Source: Terriglobia bacterium (GTDB taxonomy: Bacteria; Acidobacteriota; Terriglobia; Bryobacterales; Bryobacteraceae). From it: 64,000 nt of DNA. Position 1 is the stretch's first letter, and every line of letters starts with the position of its first letter. Both the position numbers and the translations under genes were made by a program. The stretch lies in contig JANYDS010000018.1 in NCBI GenBank assembly GCA_025363475.1, positions 1 to 64,000 of the forward strand. The letters are read 5' to 3'. The notes under the pieces are model-generated. The model worked only from the letters and a program-made list of their open reading frames with translations. It searched no databases and was not told the DNA's origin. Positions 16,210 through 25,079 of the stretch are shown here, in pieces.

Positions 16210-17790
16210 ATGAACGTTCTCATCGCTGAGCCGATGTCTCAGGCTGGAATTGAATTATTCCAGGCCCAGCAGGGTTGGAACATTATTGTTTCCAATCCGA
16301 AAGAGTATGCGCAGCACCTTGCGACCGCGGATGCACTCCTGGTTCGCAGCGTGGTGCAAGTAACCCCCGAAGTCCTCGCAGCAGCACCGAAGCTGCGGGT
16401 GATTGGCCGCGCCGGTGTCGGCGTGGACAACGTGAACCTTCCTGCCTCAACGGCAGCGGGCGTTCTCGTTATGAACACCCCTGGCGGCAATGCCGTTTCG
16501 GTGGCGGAACATACCATTGCGCTGATGCTTTCCATGGCGCGTTCCATTCCGCAGGCCAGCGCCTCCACCAAGGCCGGCAAGTGGGAAAAGAAGAAGTTCC
16601 TCGGCAGCGAACTGCGTGGCAAGACGGTGGGCGTGATTGGCCTCGGCAGCATTGGCCGTGAAGTGGTGCGGCGTGCGCGGGCGTTCGAGATGAAGGTGAT
16701 TGCGCATGACCCGTATGTGACTCCGCAGATTGCGAAAGATCTGGGGCTTGACCTGGTCACACTGAACGAACTCTACGCCAAAAGCGACTACATCACAGTT
16801 CACGTTTCGCTTACACCGGAAACAGATAAGCTGTTGAATAAAGAAGCTTTCGCCATGATGAAAAAGGGCGTCCGCATCGTCAACTGCGCCCGCGGCGAAC
16901 TGCTGGATGAACTGGCACTCAAAGAAGCGATTGAATCGGGTAAAGTGGCCGGGGCTTCGCTGGATGTGTTCACCAAGGAACCGACTGACGCTTCCTTTCC
17001 GCTTTTTGGGATGGAACAGGTTCTGGCTACGCCGCACATCGGCGGCTCGACGGAAGAAGCCCAGGAAATCGTGGGTGTTCGCATTGCTGAACAGGTGGTG
17101 GAATACCTGTTGAATGGCGTTGCCATCAACGCGGTCAACATGCCGGCTCTTTCGCCCGAGCAGTATAAGAGCGCGGGTCCGTATATTGATCTGGCTGAGC
17201 GGCTGGGCAACTTCGCCGCGCACCTGGTCACGGGTAACCCGACGACCGTTCGCCTCACCTATTTCGGCCACATTGCCGACATGAACACCAGCCTGCTGCG
17301 CAACTCTGGTCTGGCCGGCGTTCTGAACCGGTCCACCGCGATCAGCCGCGCCAACGTGGTCAACGCCATGCAACTTGCAGCTGACCGCGGCTGGAATGTG
17401 GCGGAAGTGCATGACAAGCGTTCGGCTCACTCCGATACCATTCGGCTTGAAGTGGAGACCGATTCCGGGATCACCACGGTTGAGGGCGGAGTGGTGCTGG
17501 GCAAGCCGCGTCTGATGCATGTGGATGGCATATATTGCGAAGCGCCGCTGCTGGGATCGATTGTGCTGCTGAAGAATCTGGACGTTCCGGGCGTGATTGG
17601 TCACGTCGGCAACGTGCTCGGTTCCAACCGCATCAACATCGCCAACTTCTCACTGGGCCGCCGGGACTCCGGCGAACCGCTGGAAGCGATTGCCGTAGTC
17701 TCGACGGATACGTTAGTCCCGCAGGAAGTGCTCGATCAGCTGATGAGCAACCCGGCGGTTAAGCTGGCGCGCTCTGTTCTGATCGGTTAG
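16210..17790 (+). CDS. serA: D-3-phosphoglycerate dehydrogenase SerA
   Basis: The product has 526 residues, the long three-domain form. The NAD fold carries GVIGLGSIGREVVRRA (G144-x-G146-x2-G149). RAGVGVDNVNLPAS and VNCARGELLDELAL supply the substrate Arg and the catalytic Arg region, and TPHIGGSTEEAQ the catalytic His. An ASB domain (about 320-440) and a C-terminal ACT domain (about 450-526, PGVIGHVGNVLGSNRINIANFSLGR) indicate possible serine feedback. It catalyses the first step of serine synthesis; serC lies 2.6 kb away on the opposite strand. Confidence 0.95.
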   Translation: MNVLIAEPMSQAGIELFQAQQGWNIIVSNPKEYAQHLATADALLVRSVVQVTPEVLAAAPKLRVIGRAGVGVDNVNLPASTAAGVLVMNTPGGNAVSVAEHTIALMLSMARSIPQASASTKAGKWEKKKFLGSELRGKTVGVIGLGSIGREVVRRARAFEMKVIAHDPYVTPQIAKDLGLDLVTLNELYAKSDYITVHVSLTPETDKLLNKEAFAMMKKGVRIVNCARGELLDELALKEAIESGKVAGASLDVFTKEPTDASFPLFGMEQVLATPHIGGSTEEAQEIVGVRIAEQVVEYLLNGVAINAVNMPALSPEQYKSAGPYIDLAERLGNFAAHLVTGNPTTVRLTYFGHIADMNTSLLRNSGLAGVLNRSTAISRANVVNAMQLAADRGWNVAEVHDKRSAHSDTIRLEVETDSGITTVEGGVVLGKPRLMHVDGIYCEAPLLGSIVLLKNLDVPGVIGHVGNVLGSNRINIANFSLGRRDSGEPLEAIAVVSTDTLVPQEVLDQLMSNPAVKLARSVLIG

Positions 17791-17793
17791 TTT

Positions 17794-18375
17794 TTACAGC
17801 GTAATCTTCGTTCCCAGAACGACCAGGAATTGCGCCAGCCAAGCCGGATGTGCGGGCCAGGCTGGCGCGGTTACCAGCTTGCCGTCGGTGTGGGCCTGGT
17901 CCATTTTCAAGTCTTTGAACGCTCCTCCCGCTGCTGTCACTTCCGGGGCACAGGCCGGATAACAACTGCACGTTTTCCCTTTTAATACTCCCGCTGCTGC
18001 GAGTAGCTGCGCTCCGTGGCAAATCGCAGCTATCGGTTTGTCGGCTGCTGCGAAGGCCTGGACGAGTGCGATCACTTTCGGATTGAGGCGCAAGTATTCG
18101 GGGGCCCGGCCTCCGGGGATTACGAGTGCGTCGTAGTTCTTTTCCTTCACCTTATCGAAAGCGTAGTTCAGGGCGAAGTTGTGTCCCGGCTTTTCTGAGT
18201 AGGTCTGGTCGCCTTCGAAATCGTGGATGGCAGTGCGGACAGTTTGTCCGGCTTTCTTATCGGGGCAAACGGTGTGGACCGCGTGGCCCGTCATCGTCAG
18301 GGCCTGGAAAGGCACCATGACTTCGTAATCTTCGACGTAATCGCCGACAAGCATCAGTATTTTTTTGGCTGCCAT
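17794..18375 (-). CDS. DJ-1/PfpI-family protein
   Basis: The product has 193 residues with a flavodoxin-like fold. The nucleophile elbow is A-I-C-H-G-A-Q with Cys119 and His120, and [15 protein letters not shown] is the conserved strand and glycine loop; Glu15 (GDYVEDYE) is in the expected place to activate the cysteine. Family members act as proteases, glyoxalases/deglycases or chaperones; the activity cannot be assigned. It lies 12 bases downstream of the carrier gene on the same strand, so it may be the last gene of that operon, and is tail-to-tail with serA. Confidence 0.85.
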   Translation of the reverse strand: MAAKKILMLVGDYVEDYEVMVPFQALTMTGHAVHTVCPDKKAGQTVRTAIHDFEGDQTYSEKPGHNFALNYAFDKVKEKNYDALVIPGGRAPEYLRLNPKVIALVQAFAAADKPIAAICHGAQLLAAAGVLKGKTCSCYPACAPEVTAAGGAFKDLKMDQAHTDGKLVTAPAWPAHPAWLAQFLVVLGTKITL

Positions 18376-18387
18376 AATATGTCCATC

Positions 18388-19608
18388 TTATCTGAAGAAG
18401 AGCCAGCAGATGAGCGCTCCAACAACAGACATGGAAATGCCCCAGGCCAGCATCTGGTTGAAGAGCTTTCTTGAATCTTGCGCGACTACGGCTGAGGCGA
18501 TGCAGAGGGCTCCAATCGTCGAGAGCGGTGAGACATCGACGAGATGCCCTCCAACATTGATTGAAGACGCGAGGGCGAAGGCGCTGACGCCCCCTCCGAT
18601 GCTGTGGACCAGACTCGGGACCATGGGCAGGAAAGTCGGCAGGATGACGCCGGACGTACTGGCGTAGACCGAGATCAGTCCTACGACCAGTGCGACCACA
18701 GCCGTTGCGGACTGCGGGGTGGAGAGCTTCGCGAGCAGGTCTGAGAAGAGCTGAATGCCCTGAGTCTTGTCGAGGATCGCGACGAGCACCGTGACGCCGG
18801 TCACCATGGTGATGACGTTCCACGGCATCCGTTTCACGGCCTCCGTATGATTACCGAGGATCATGGCACCGGCGAAGGCCCCCATGCCTACATTGATTTT
18901 GAAGATCAGCACGCTGGCAATGAGCGCGGCGATGACGGCGAGCGTGAGCGCATGGCTGCGGTTGAGCGGTTCCTGATGTTCTGCAGGACCTTCGTAGCGG
19001 AGACGGAACAGCTTCCCTCCCCCGAAGATGAAGTAGCCTGCGAAGGCGACCAGGGTATGGGCCCCGACGTTGTAGAGATACGTTTGCCAATCGTGACCGG
19101 CGAGGCCGATTTTCGACATGAGCCCGGCGGCGATGACGCCGGTGGGGGCGAAGGGTGAAAGCGCCCCGGCGTTGGCTCCGTTACTCGCCATGATGGCCAT
19201 GAGGAAGGGCGGGACTTTGGCGCGGTGGGCGGTGGTCATGGCCAGCGGGGCGATGAGGGCGATGCAGGCGATGTTGCCGGGCCCGATCGACGCGAGGCCG
19301 AGACCGACGAGGAAGAACATGACCGGGATCATGCCGACGTTGCCGCGGCAAACTTGTACGGCGTGATGCGCAACCCAATCCAGCGTGCCATTGAGCTGGG
19401 CTTGGGTGAAGAGCAGCGTAACTCCGGCGAGGGTGAGGAAGAGTGAGGCCGGGAAACCGGCGATCACGGTATCGAGTTTCAGGCCGCCGAAGTAGACACC
19501 GATGATCCAGGCGAGGACTATCGACAGGATGCCGATGTTGAGGCGGGTAAAACAACTGAGAATGATGGCGAGGAACAGGCCGGCGAGGGAGAGTTCGGCG
19601 ACGGTCAT
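18388..19608 (-). CDS. MatC/SLC13-like organic-acid carrier
   Basis: The product has 406 residues and about 11 spans. The ATG at 19606-19608 (MTVAELSLAGLFLAIIL) overlaps the stop of the upstream oxidoreductase (ATGA) and begins right at the first span; the ORF continues 69 codons upstream inside that gene. GLASIGPGNIACIALIAPLAM and GANAGALSPFAPTGVIAAGL resemble the MatC N-terminal signature of dicarboxylate carriers of the ion-transporter superfamily. It probably imports a small carboxylate used by the coupled dehydrogenase; the specificity is inferred. Confidence 0.75.
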   Translation of the reverse strand: MTVAELSLAGLFLAIILSCFTRLNIGILSIVLAWIIGVYFGGLKLDTVIAGFPASLFLTLAGVTLLFTQAQLNGTLDWVAHHAVQVCRGNVGMIPVMFFLVGLGLASIGPGNIACIALIAPLAMTTAHRAKVPPFLMAIMASNGANAGALSPFAPTGVIAAGLMSKIGLAGHDWQTYLYNVGAHTLVAFAGYFIFGGGKLFRLRYEGPAEHQEPLNRSHALTLAVIAALIASVLIFKINVGMGAFAGAMILGNHTEAVKRMPWNVITMVTGVTVLVAILDKTQGIQLFSDLLAKLSTPQSATAVVALVVGLISVYASTSGVILPTFLPMVPSLVHSIGGGVSAFALASSINVGGHLVDVSPLSTIGALCIASAVVAQDSRKLFNQMLAWGISMSVVGALICWLFFR

Positions 19609-22445
19609 CGGAGCAAGGACCGCAACAGTACGGCCGGGTGGATGGCGTGTTCGCCGGTGAAGTCGTCGATCTGGTGGCGGCAGGAAGTTCCTGCGGCTAC
19701 GACGACGGTTGAAGGATCTTTGGCGCGGACCAGAGGCAAGAGGCGGCGTTCCCCGATCTGGCGTGAGACGTCGAAGTGCTCTTTGGAGTAGCCGAAGGAG
19801 CCCGCCATGCCGCAACAGCCTGCTTCGCTGTCTATGACGGTTGTTCCCGGGATGCGTGCCAGCAGGGCTTTGGCTGCGGGCAGCAGGCCCATGGATTTCT
19901 GGTGGCAGTGTCCGTGGAGCAGGATTTTAGGCGGGCCGGGTTTGAGGTTGAGGTTAAGCGTGGCGGCGTAATCTTCAAAGAGAATGGCGGCATCGGCCAC
20001 GGTTTGGGCGCGCTGTTGTTCTTCGCCGCGCAGGAGTGAGGGTGCGTCTTCTTTGATGGCAGAGAGGCAGCTGGGTTCGCAGAAGACTAGTTTCTGGCCG
20101 CTGCGGGCGGCTTCGTAAAGGGCTTCGGTATTGAGGCTGGCATGTTTGCGCGCGTCTTTGAGGAGGCCTTTGGAGATGAGCGGGCGACCGCAGCAATGGT
20201 TGGGGGCGAGGGCGACTTTTTGACCGGCTGCTTCGATGACATCCCATGCGGCGAGGCCGATTTCGGGGTCGTAATAGTTGGTGAAGGTGTCGTTGAAGAT
20301 GAGGACGTCGGGGTTGGCTGCGCCCGGTTTACATTGCTTTGTGAAAGTCTTGCCCGCGAGTGCGGGGAGGGTGCGGCGCTGGTCGAGGCCGAAGACGGCT
20401 TCGTTGAAGACGCGAACCGTTTTGGTGGCTGAGGCCCAGTTCATCAGGCCTGCGATGTGGCTGCTTAGCTTTGCGATGGTGCGGACGTTGCCCAGCACTT
20501 TGGCGTGGAGCGGTGTTCCGTATGTCTGCCAGTAGCGGGCGAGGAACTCACTTTTGAAGCGGGCCATATCCACGCCGACCGGGCATTCAGATTTGCAGGC
20601 GCGGCATTCGAGGCAGAGGTCGAGGGTTTTATAGAGTCCCGCGTCGTCGATGTCCGGCTGGCGGAGGGCGTTGGCGCGGCCGCGGGTGACGTCGAGTTCA
20701 TCGCGCGTGACCATGTAGGACGGGCACATGGTGCCTTCGAGGGTCTTGCGGCAGGCTCCGAGGCCGCTGCACATTTCGACGGCGCCGCCGAAGCCGCCAT
20801 GTTCGGAGTAGTCGAAAAACGTCCGGGGGGTGGGGGATTTGTAGCCTGCTCCGAAGCGCAGGTTGCTGAGCAGCGGCGGGCTGTCGGTGATCTTGCGAGG
20901 GTTGAAGACTCCGTCGGGATCGAAGGTGCGTTTGATGGTGCGGAAGGCTTGGTAGAGCACCGGTCCGAACATCTTTTCCATGAAGGGACTGCGGACCATG
21001 CCATCGCCATGTTCGCCGGAAAGCGCGCCGCCGAATTCGAGGACCAGGTCTGCGACTTCGTTGGCGATGGCCTCGAATTTGAGCAGGCCTTCGGCCGTCT
21101 TCATGTTGATGACGGGGCGTACGTGGAGGCAGCCTACAGAGGCGTGGGCATAGATGCCGGCGGAGGTTTCGTGCCTCCGGATGATGGCGAGGAAGCGTTC
21201 GATGTAGTCGCGGAGTTTCTCCGGCGCGACGGCGGTGTCTTCGACGAAGGAGAGCGATTTGGCATCTTCCTTCATAGTCATGGATAAGCCGAGGGCGGCT
21301 TCGCGGAGGGTCCAGACGCGGGCCTGATCGGCGGGTTCGAGGGCTTTGTAGTAACGGTAGCCTGCGCCGCTTTGGATGAGATCCTGTTCGAGTGCGGCAA
21401 GGGTTTGGGGCAGGTTTTCTTTGGTGTCGTCGTAGAACTCGATGCAGAGGATGGCACCGGGATTGCCTTCGACGAAGACTTCGCGGAGGCGCTGCAGGGT
21501 GGGGCTGAGGTGGGTGTGGTCGAGGATGAAGGAATCCATCACTTCGATGGCGGAGGGCCCGTGTTTAAGGATGGCGGGGGTGGCACCGAGGGCGTCGAGC
21601 ACGTGGTGGAACTGGACGACCATGACGGCTTTGTGGCGGGGGAGGGGGACGAGGTTGAGTTTGGCTTCGAGGACTATGCCGAGGGTGCCTTCGGACCCTA
21701 CCATCAGTTTGGCGAGGTTGAAGGGTTTGTCGGGTGAGGTGAATTCGTCGAGGTTGTAGCCTCCAACGCGGCGCAGGACTTTGGGGAAGCGGCGGTCTAC
21801 TTCTTCGGCGAGGTCAGTGCCTAGTTGCCGGAGGGTGCGGTAGCAGGCGGCTTCGAGGGTGTTCTGTTGGGTGATGGCTTCTACTTCGGCTTTTGTTTTT
21901 GGGCTGAAGTTTACTATTTCTCCATTGGAGAGAATGACCTGTTGTTCGAGGACGTGGTCTATGGTTTTGCCGTAGTAGACGGAGCGTGCGCCGCTGGAAT
22001 TGTTGGCCATCATGCCGCCTATGGTGGCTCGGCTGGCGGTTGAGACGTCCGGGGCGAAGCGTAAGTTGTGGGGTTTGAGGTGGGCGTTGAGTTCGTCGAG
22101 AACTATGCCTGATTCCACGCGCACCCAGCGCTCTTCCACGTTGAGTTCGAGGATTTGGTTGAAGTATTTGGAGGTGTCGGCGATGATGCCGGGGCCGATG
22201 GACTGGCCGGCCTGGGCGGTACCGCCTCCTCGCATGGTTAGGGATGTGTGGTGCTTGCGGCAGAGTTTTACGGTTCGGATGATGTCTTGTTTGGATTTGG
22301 GGATGACTACGGCTTGCGGCTTGATTTGGTAGATGCTGGCGTCGGTTGAGTAGATGGCGCGGGTGACGTCGTCGAAGCGAACTTCACCTTCGAGTTGTTC
22401 CCTGAGTTCGCGTTCGAGGCCTGTATCAACCTGGATCAGCGTCAT
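19605..22445 (-). CDS. FAD- and Fe-S-binding D-2-hydroxyacid dehydrogenase (Dld/GlcD-GlcF fusion)
   Basis: The product has 946 residues. The FAD-binding type 4 domain spans about residues 45-270 (TMRGGGTAQAGQSIGPG-like loop, then NNSSGARSVYYGKT), with the FAD-oxidase C-terminal domain to about 520 (GEHGDGMVRS). Two 4Fe-4S sites use Cys559/565/574 (CSGLGACRKTLEGTMCP) and Cys611/614/617/621 (CLECRACKSECP). Two CCG domains close the protein (NHCCGRP and EAGCCGMAGSFGYS). It oxidises a D-2-hydroxy acid, probably D-lactate or similar, and passes electrons to the quinone pool. It overlaps both its upstream aminotransferase and its downstream carrier gene by four bases. Confidence 0.88.
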   Translation of the reverse strand: MTLIQVDTGLERELREQLEGEVRFDDVTRAIYSTDASIYQIKPQAVVIPKSKQDIIRTVKLCRKHHTSLTMRGGGTAQAGQSIGPGIIADTSKYFNQILELNVEERWVRVESGIVLDELNAHLKPHNLRFAPDVSTASRATIGGMMANNSSGARSVYYGKTIDHVLEQQVILSNGEIVNFSPKTKAEVEAITQQNTLEAACYRTLRQLGTDLAEEVDRRFPKVLRRVGGYNLDEFTSPDKPFNLAKLMVGSEGTLGIVLEAKLNLVPLPRHKAVMVVQFHHVLDALGATPAILKHGPSAIEVMDSFILDHTHLSPTLQRLREVFVEGNPGAILCIEFYDDTKENLPQTLAALEQDLIQSGAGYRYYKALEPADQARVWTLREAALGLSMTMKEDAKSLSFVEDTAVAPEKLRDYIERFLAIIRRHETSAGIYAHASVGCLHVRPVINMKTAEGLLKFEAIANEVADLVLEFGGALSGEHGDGMVRSPFMEKMFGPVLYQAFRTIKRTFDPDGVFNPRKITDSPPLLSNLRFGAGYKSPTPRTFFDYSEHGGFGGAVEMCSGLGACRKTLEGTMCPSYMVTRDELDVTRGRANALRQPDIDDAGLYKTLDLCLECRACKSECPVGVDMARFKSEFLARYWQTYGTPLHAKVLGNVRTIAKLSSHIAGLMNWASATKTVRVFNEAVFGLDQRRTLPALAGKTFTKQCKPGAANPDVLIFNDTFTNYYDPEIGLAAWDVIEAAGQKVALAPNHCCGRPLISKGLLKDARKHASLNTEALYEAARSGQKLVFCEPSCLSAIKEDAPSLLRGEEQQRAQTVADAAILFEDYAATLNLNLKPGPPKILLHGHCHQKSMGLLPAAKALLARIPGTTVIDSEAGCCGMAGSFGYSKEHFDVSRQIGERRLLPLVRAKDPSTVVVAAGTSCRHQIDDFTGEHAIHPAVLLRSLLR

Positions 22446-23590
22446 AACGCGGCGAGGCCTTTTTGCAGGAGGTTGAGACCTGTGTGCAGCGTTTCGCCTC
22501 CTGATGCGAAGGATACTCTGAGGGTTCCTTCGCCTCCTTCTCCGTAGGCTTGACCGTGGATAACTACTACTCCGGATTCGTACAAAAGTTTCTTGCGGAT
22601 TTCGTTGGATTGTCCCAGGTTGCGGACGTCCAGCATGGCGAAGAAGCCTCCTTCTGGCGGGAGGACTATTTTGGGGAAGTGTTCGATTACCTGGGCTCGG
22701 CGGCTGGTGTATTCGGTTCGCATTTCATCCACGCAAGTCTGGGGGCCGGTGAGGGCGGCGGTGCCTGCATCCTGGATGAATGTTGCAGGGCCGCGGCTGG
22801 ACTGGGCGAGCACCATGAACATGTTCTGGATGATATCTTTGGGGCCCGCGCAGTAGCCGAGCCGCCAGCCGGTCATGGCATAGGTTTTGGAGAAACTGTT
22901 GACGAGGATGGTGCGGGCTTTGAGCTGCGGCGAAATGTGCTGGTGGCCTTCGTAGGTGATGCGTTCGTAGATTTCGTCGCTGATGAGGATGAGGTTGCGG
23001 CGGTCGACGAAGTCTTCAATGGCCTTAAGTTCGGCGGCGGTGAAGACGGTGCCGACGGGGTTCCAGGGAGTGTTGAGGATGAGGACTTTGGCTTGCGGGG
23101 TCCACGCGGCTTCGAGGGCGGCGGGGTCGAGGTGGAAACGACCGTTTTCAAGGCGGCTGCAGACGGTGGATATGGTGCCTCCGGCCATGCGGATGGGGGA
23201 CTGGTAGGCGTCGTAGACAGGGTCTGGCAGCAGGACGGCATTGCCTTCATTGATGAGGGCGTTGAGGGCGGCGTGGATGCCGAGAGTGGCACCGTCGGTG
23301 ATGAGGATTTCGGTGGCTGGGTCGTAAGTGAGGTTGTTTTCGCGGTGGAGTTTTGAGGCAACGGCTTCGCGGAGAGTGATTTCGCCGCGATTATCGGGAT
23401 ATCGCGTTCGTCCTTGATGGAGGGCGCGGACGGCGGCTTCGACGATGTGCGGTGGCGTCGAAAAATCGGGTTCGCCTCGCATAAGGGAGACGAGAGTGCG
23501 GCCCTGAGCCTGAAGTTCACGGACTTCGGCGAGGATCGCGTTCACGGCAGTCGGTTTCAGACACGAGATTCGGTGGGCGCCGGTGGACAT
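22442..23590 (-). CDS. Class I/II PLP aminotransferase
   Basis: The product has 382 residues. Lys235 in [16 protein letters not shown] binds [14 protein letters not shown] is the conserved Asn-Pro loop, [10 protein letters not shown] the cofactor Asp-Tyr strand, and the C-terminal LRVSFA supplies the substrate carboxylate Arg. It is closest in pattern to aspartate/aromatic aminotransferase subgroup I-gamma. The stop overlaps the start of the FAD/Fe-S dehydrogenase, so it heads a coupled three-gene set. It may aminate the 2-oxo acid formed by that dehydrogenase; the amino acid is unknown. Confidence 0.88.
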   Translation of the reverse strand: MSTGAHRISCLKPTAVNAILAEVRELQAQGRTLVSLMRGEPDFSTPPHIVEAAVRALHQGRTRYPDNRGEITLREAVASKLHRENNLTYDPATEILITDGATLGIHAALNALINEGNAVLLPDPVYDAYQSPIRMAGGTISTVCSRLENGRFHLDPAALEAAWTPQAKVLILNTPWNPVGTVFTAAELKAIEDFVDRRNLILISDEIYERITYEGHQHISPQLKARTILVNSFSKTYAMTGWRLGYCAGPKDIIQNMFMVLAQSSRGPATFIQDAGTAALTGPQTCVDEMRTEYTSRRAQVIEHFPKIVLPPEGGFFAMLDVRNLGQSNEIRKKLLYESGVVVIHGQAYGEGGEGTLRVSFASGGETLHTGLNLLQKGLAAL

Positions 23591-24225
23591 TGGTGAAGAT
23601 TTAGTTTATCCGGCGCGGAATTTGTTTGCGGGACGGGTTGGTGAAGAGAGCCCAAAGCATTTTGGCCAAACGAATTCGGTTTTCGGTTAACTGTTGTGGT
23701 TTGAATGGGTTGCCTTAGTTTTTGGAGTTCGGCTTCGTGGGCTTTGCGTTTAGCCTGGAGGCGGTCGAGTTCCTTTGAGTACTGGACGAGCTGCCGGGAG
23801 ATGCGGGATTCGTAGCGTCCCAGCTTTTCGAAGGAGTTTTCATATTCGGTCCAGGCGCGGGCCTGGGCGACCATGGCTTCGATTTCGGCATCGTTGGTTG
23901 AATCAGGGCGGGTGTGTTGGTTGACGCCTGCGTTGAGGATATTGTTTTCGATGGCGACGATGCGGTTGAGGCGGGTGTGGCAGTCGATGATTTTCTGGAC
24001 GAACTGGCGTTCGGATTCGTTGGCTGGCTTGTAGTCGCGGTAGAGTTCGGCGCTGAGGCGGCGGTAACCTTCGCGTTCGTGGGTCTGGAGAATCATGCGG
24101 TGACCGGAGAGACCGTGCTGGAAAGCGTTCATGGAGGCCCGGGCCTTGCCTTCTATGTTGGTTTGGGTGGCGGCGTCGGCCAGGTGGAGTTCTATGGGTT
24201 TGGGTGTTGTGGGAGTGGCAGTCAT
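23557..24225 (-). CDS. NAFQHGL-family protein, multicopy in acidobacteria
   Basis: The product has 222 residues from ATG 24223-24225, with AAGGAC 9 bases upstream. The ORF extends further upstream but there it codes an alkylsulfatase remnant. Motif [12 protein letters not shown] followed by [36 protein letters not shown] and [13 protein letters not shown] matches an uncharacterised family ('NALKHGL...E') that I recall as repeated many times in Acidobacteriota genomes. A long charged helix follows ([21 protein letters not shown]), probably coiled coil. The gene sits at a genome break and may be mobile. Function unknown. It overlaps the aminotransferase start by 34 bases. Confidence 0.6.
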   Translation of the reverse strand: MTATPTTPKPIELHLADAATQTNIEGKARASMNAFQHGLSGHRMILQTHEREGYRRLSAELYRDYKPANESERQFVQKIIDCHTRLNRIVAIENNILNAGVNQHTRPDSTNDAEIEAMVAQARAWTEYENSFEKLGRYESRISRQLVQYSKELDRLQAKRKAHEAELQKLRQPIQTTTVNRKPNSFGQNALGSLHQPVPQTNSAPDKLNLHQCPPAPTESRV

Positions 24226-24242
24226 TCTGGTTGTGTCCTTCG

Positions 24243-25039
24243 GACAGGAGGCCAGTGACGGAGGCAACTCCAGCTGCTCTGCAATCTCTTCCATCGTGAA
24301 TCCCTGATTTGCCAGCCGCAGCGTCTGATCATGGATATACTTCACCGTGTCCCGATACTTACTTGTGTGTTCCACCACCCGCGCTTCGCCCCATACAGGC
24401 CAGTGATGAGGGGCAAACAACACCTCAGCCTTGCCGCCCCACCGGTCCAGAGTCTCATTCAGATACCCCACCCACTTCATGGCGTCGCGCGTCCTGGCAC
24501 CGCGCGGAGTGTAGAAGTTATGCCGCGTATGAGTCGCATTCTCAGCCGTACACAAGGCCTTGAGCTCCGGAATATAGAAATGCATCTCCGCCGGTGCTTC
24601 GGTTCCCGGAGTATTCAGAAACTCGAATCTTCCGCGTCTCCGCGCGCCCTGTAATCACATCGGTGGGCAGAATGAAGCTACTGGTCCCCGCCGACATTGC
24701 CAGATCCAGCCCGAACCCCACCATCCCCAGCGGCCCGCGCGGCAAGAGTGACCCGTACATGTAAGTTGCCCGCCGGCTCATCGCATTCCCTGCCAGCAGG
24801 CTCTCACTCAACGCCTCCGCTGCAAAACCTTCCGGAGCGTAGATCCGAACCTTACCCGCCAGCACGTCCGCTTCATCCACCACACCCTTCACCCCGCCCC
24901 AGTGATCGGAATGACTATGTGTGTAGATCACAGCCACTACAGGCTTCTTCGGGCGACGCGCGAAATAGAGTGCCAGGGCTGCACGGGCTGGTTCCACCGT
25001 CAGCAGCGGATCCATCACAATCACTCTGGTTCCGGTCAT
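24243..25039 (-). pseudogene. Alkylsulfatase (BDS1/SdsA-like) remnant, broken at three places
   Basis: From 25039 the frame reads MTGTRVIVMDPLLTVEPARA and the metal motif YTHSHSDHWGGVKG, through [19 protein letters not shown] near 24630. Another frame then continues [19 protein letters not shown] and on through [20 protein letters not shown] and [10 protein letters not shown] to [15 protein letters not shown] at about 24243. The segment corresponds to the middle of a metallo-beta-lactamase-fold alkylsulfatase (about 650 residues), lacking its N-terminus, a few residues plus frame at the junction, and its C-terminal third. The NAFQHGL gene's ribosome site begins exactly where homology ends. 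Decayed and not functional. Confidence 0.8.
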
Positions 25040-25079
25040 ACCGGGCAGTATTAGACTGAAGAGTTACGGAGAACAGATC

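Noticed and set aside
20505-23356. Long + strand frames opposite the dehydrogenase and aminotransferase genes
   Set aside because: Acidic/glycine-rich mirror frames of strongly conserved genes on the minus strand, a by-product of codon bias.
23557-24585. A single 342-residue protein
   Set aside because: The first third is alkylsulfatase and the rest an unrelated family with its own ribosome site and ATG at 24225; the join is a genomic accident.
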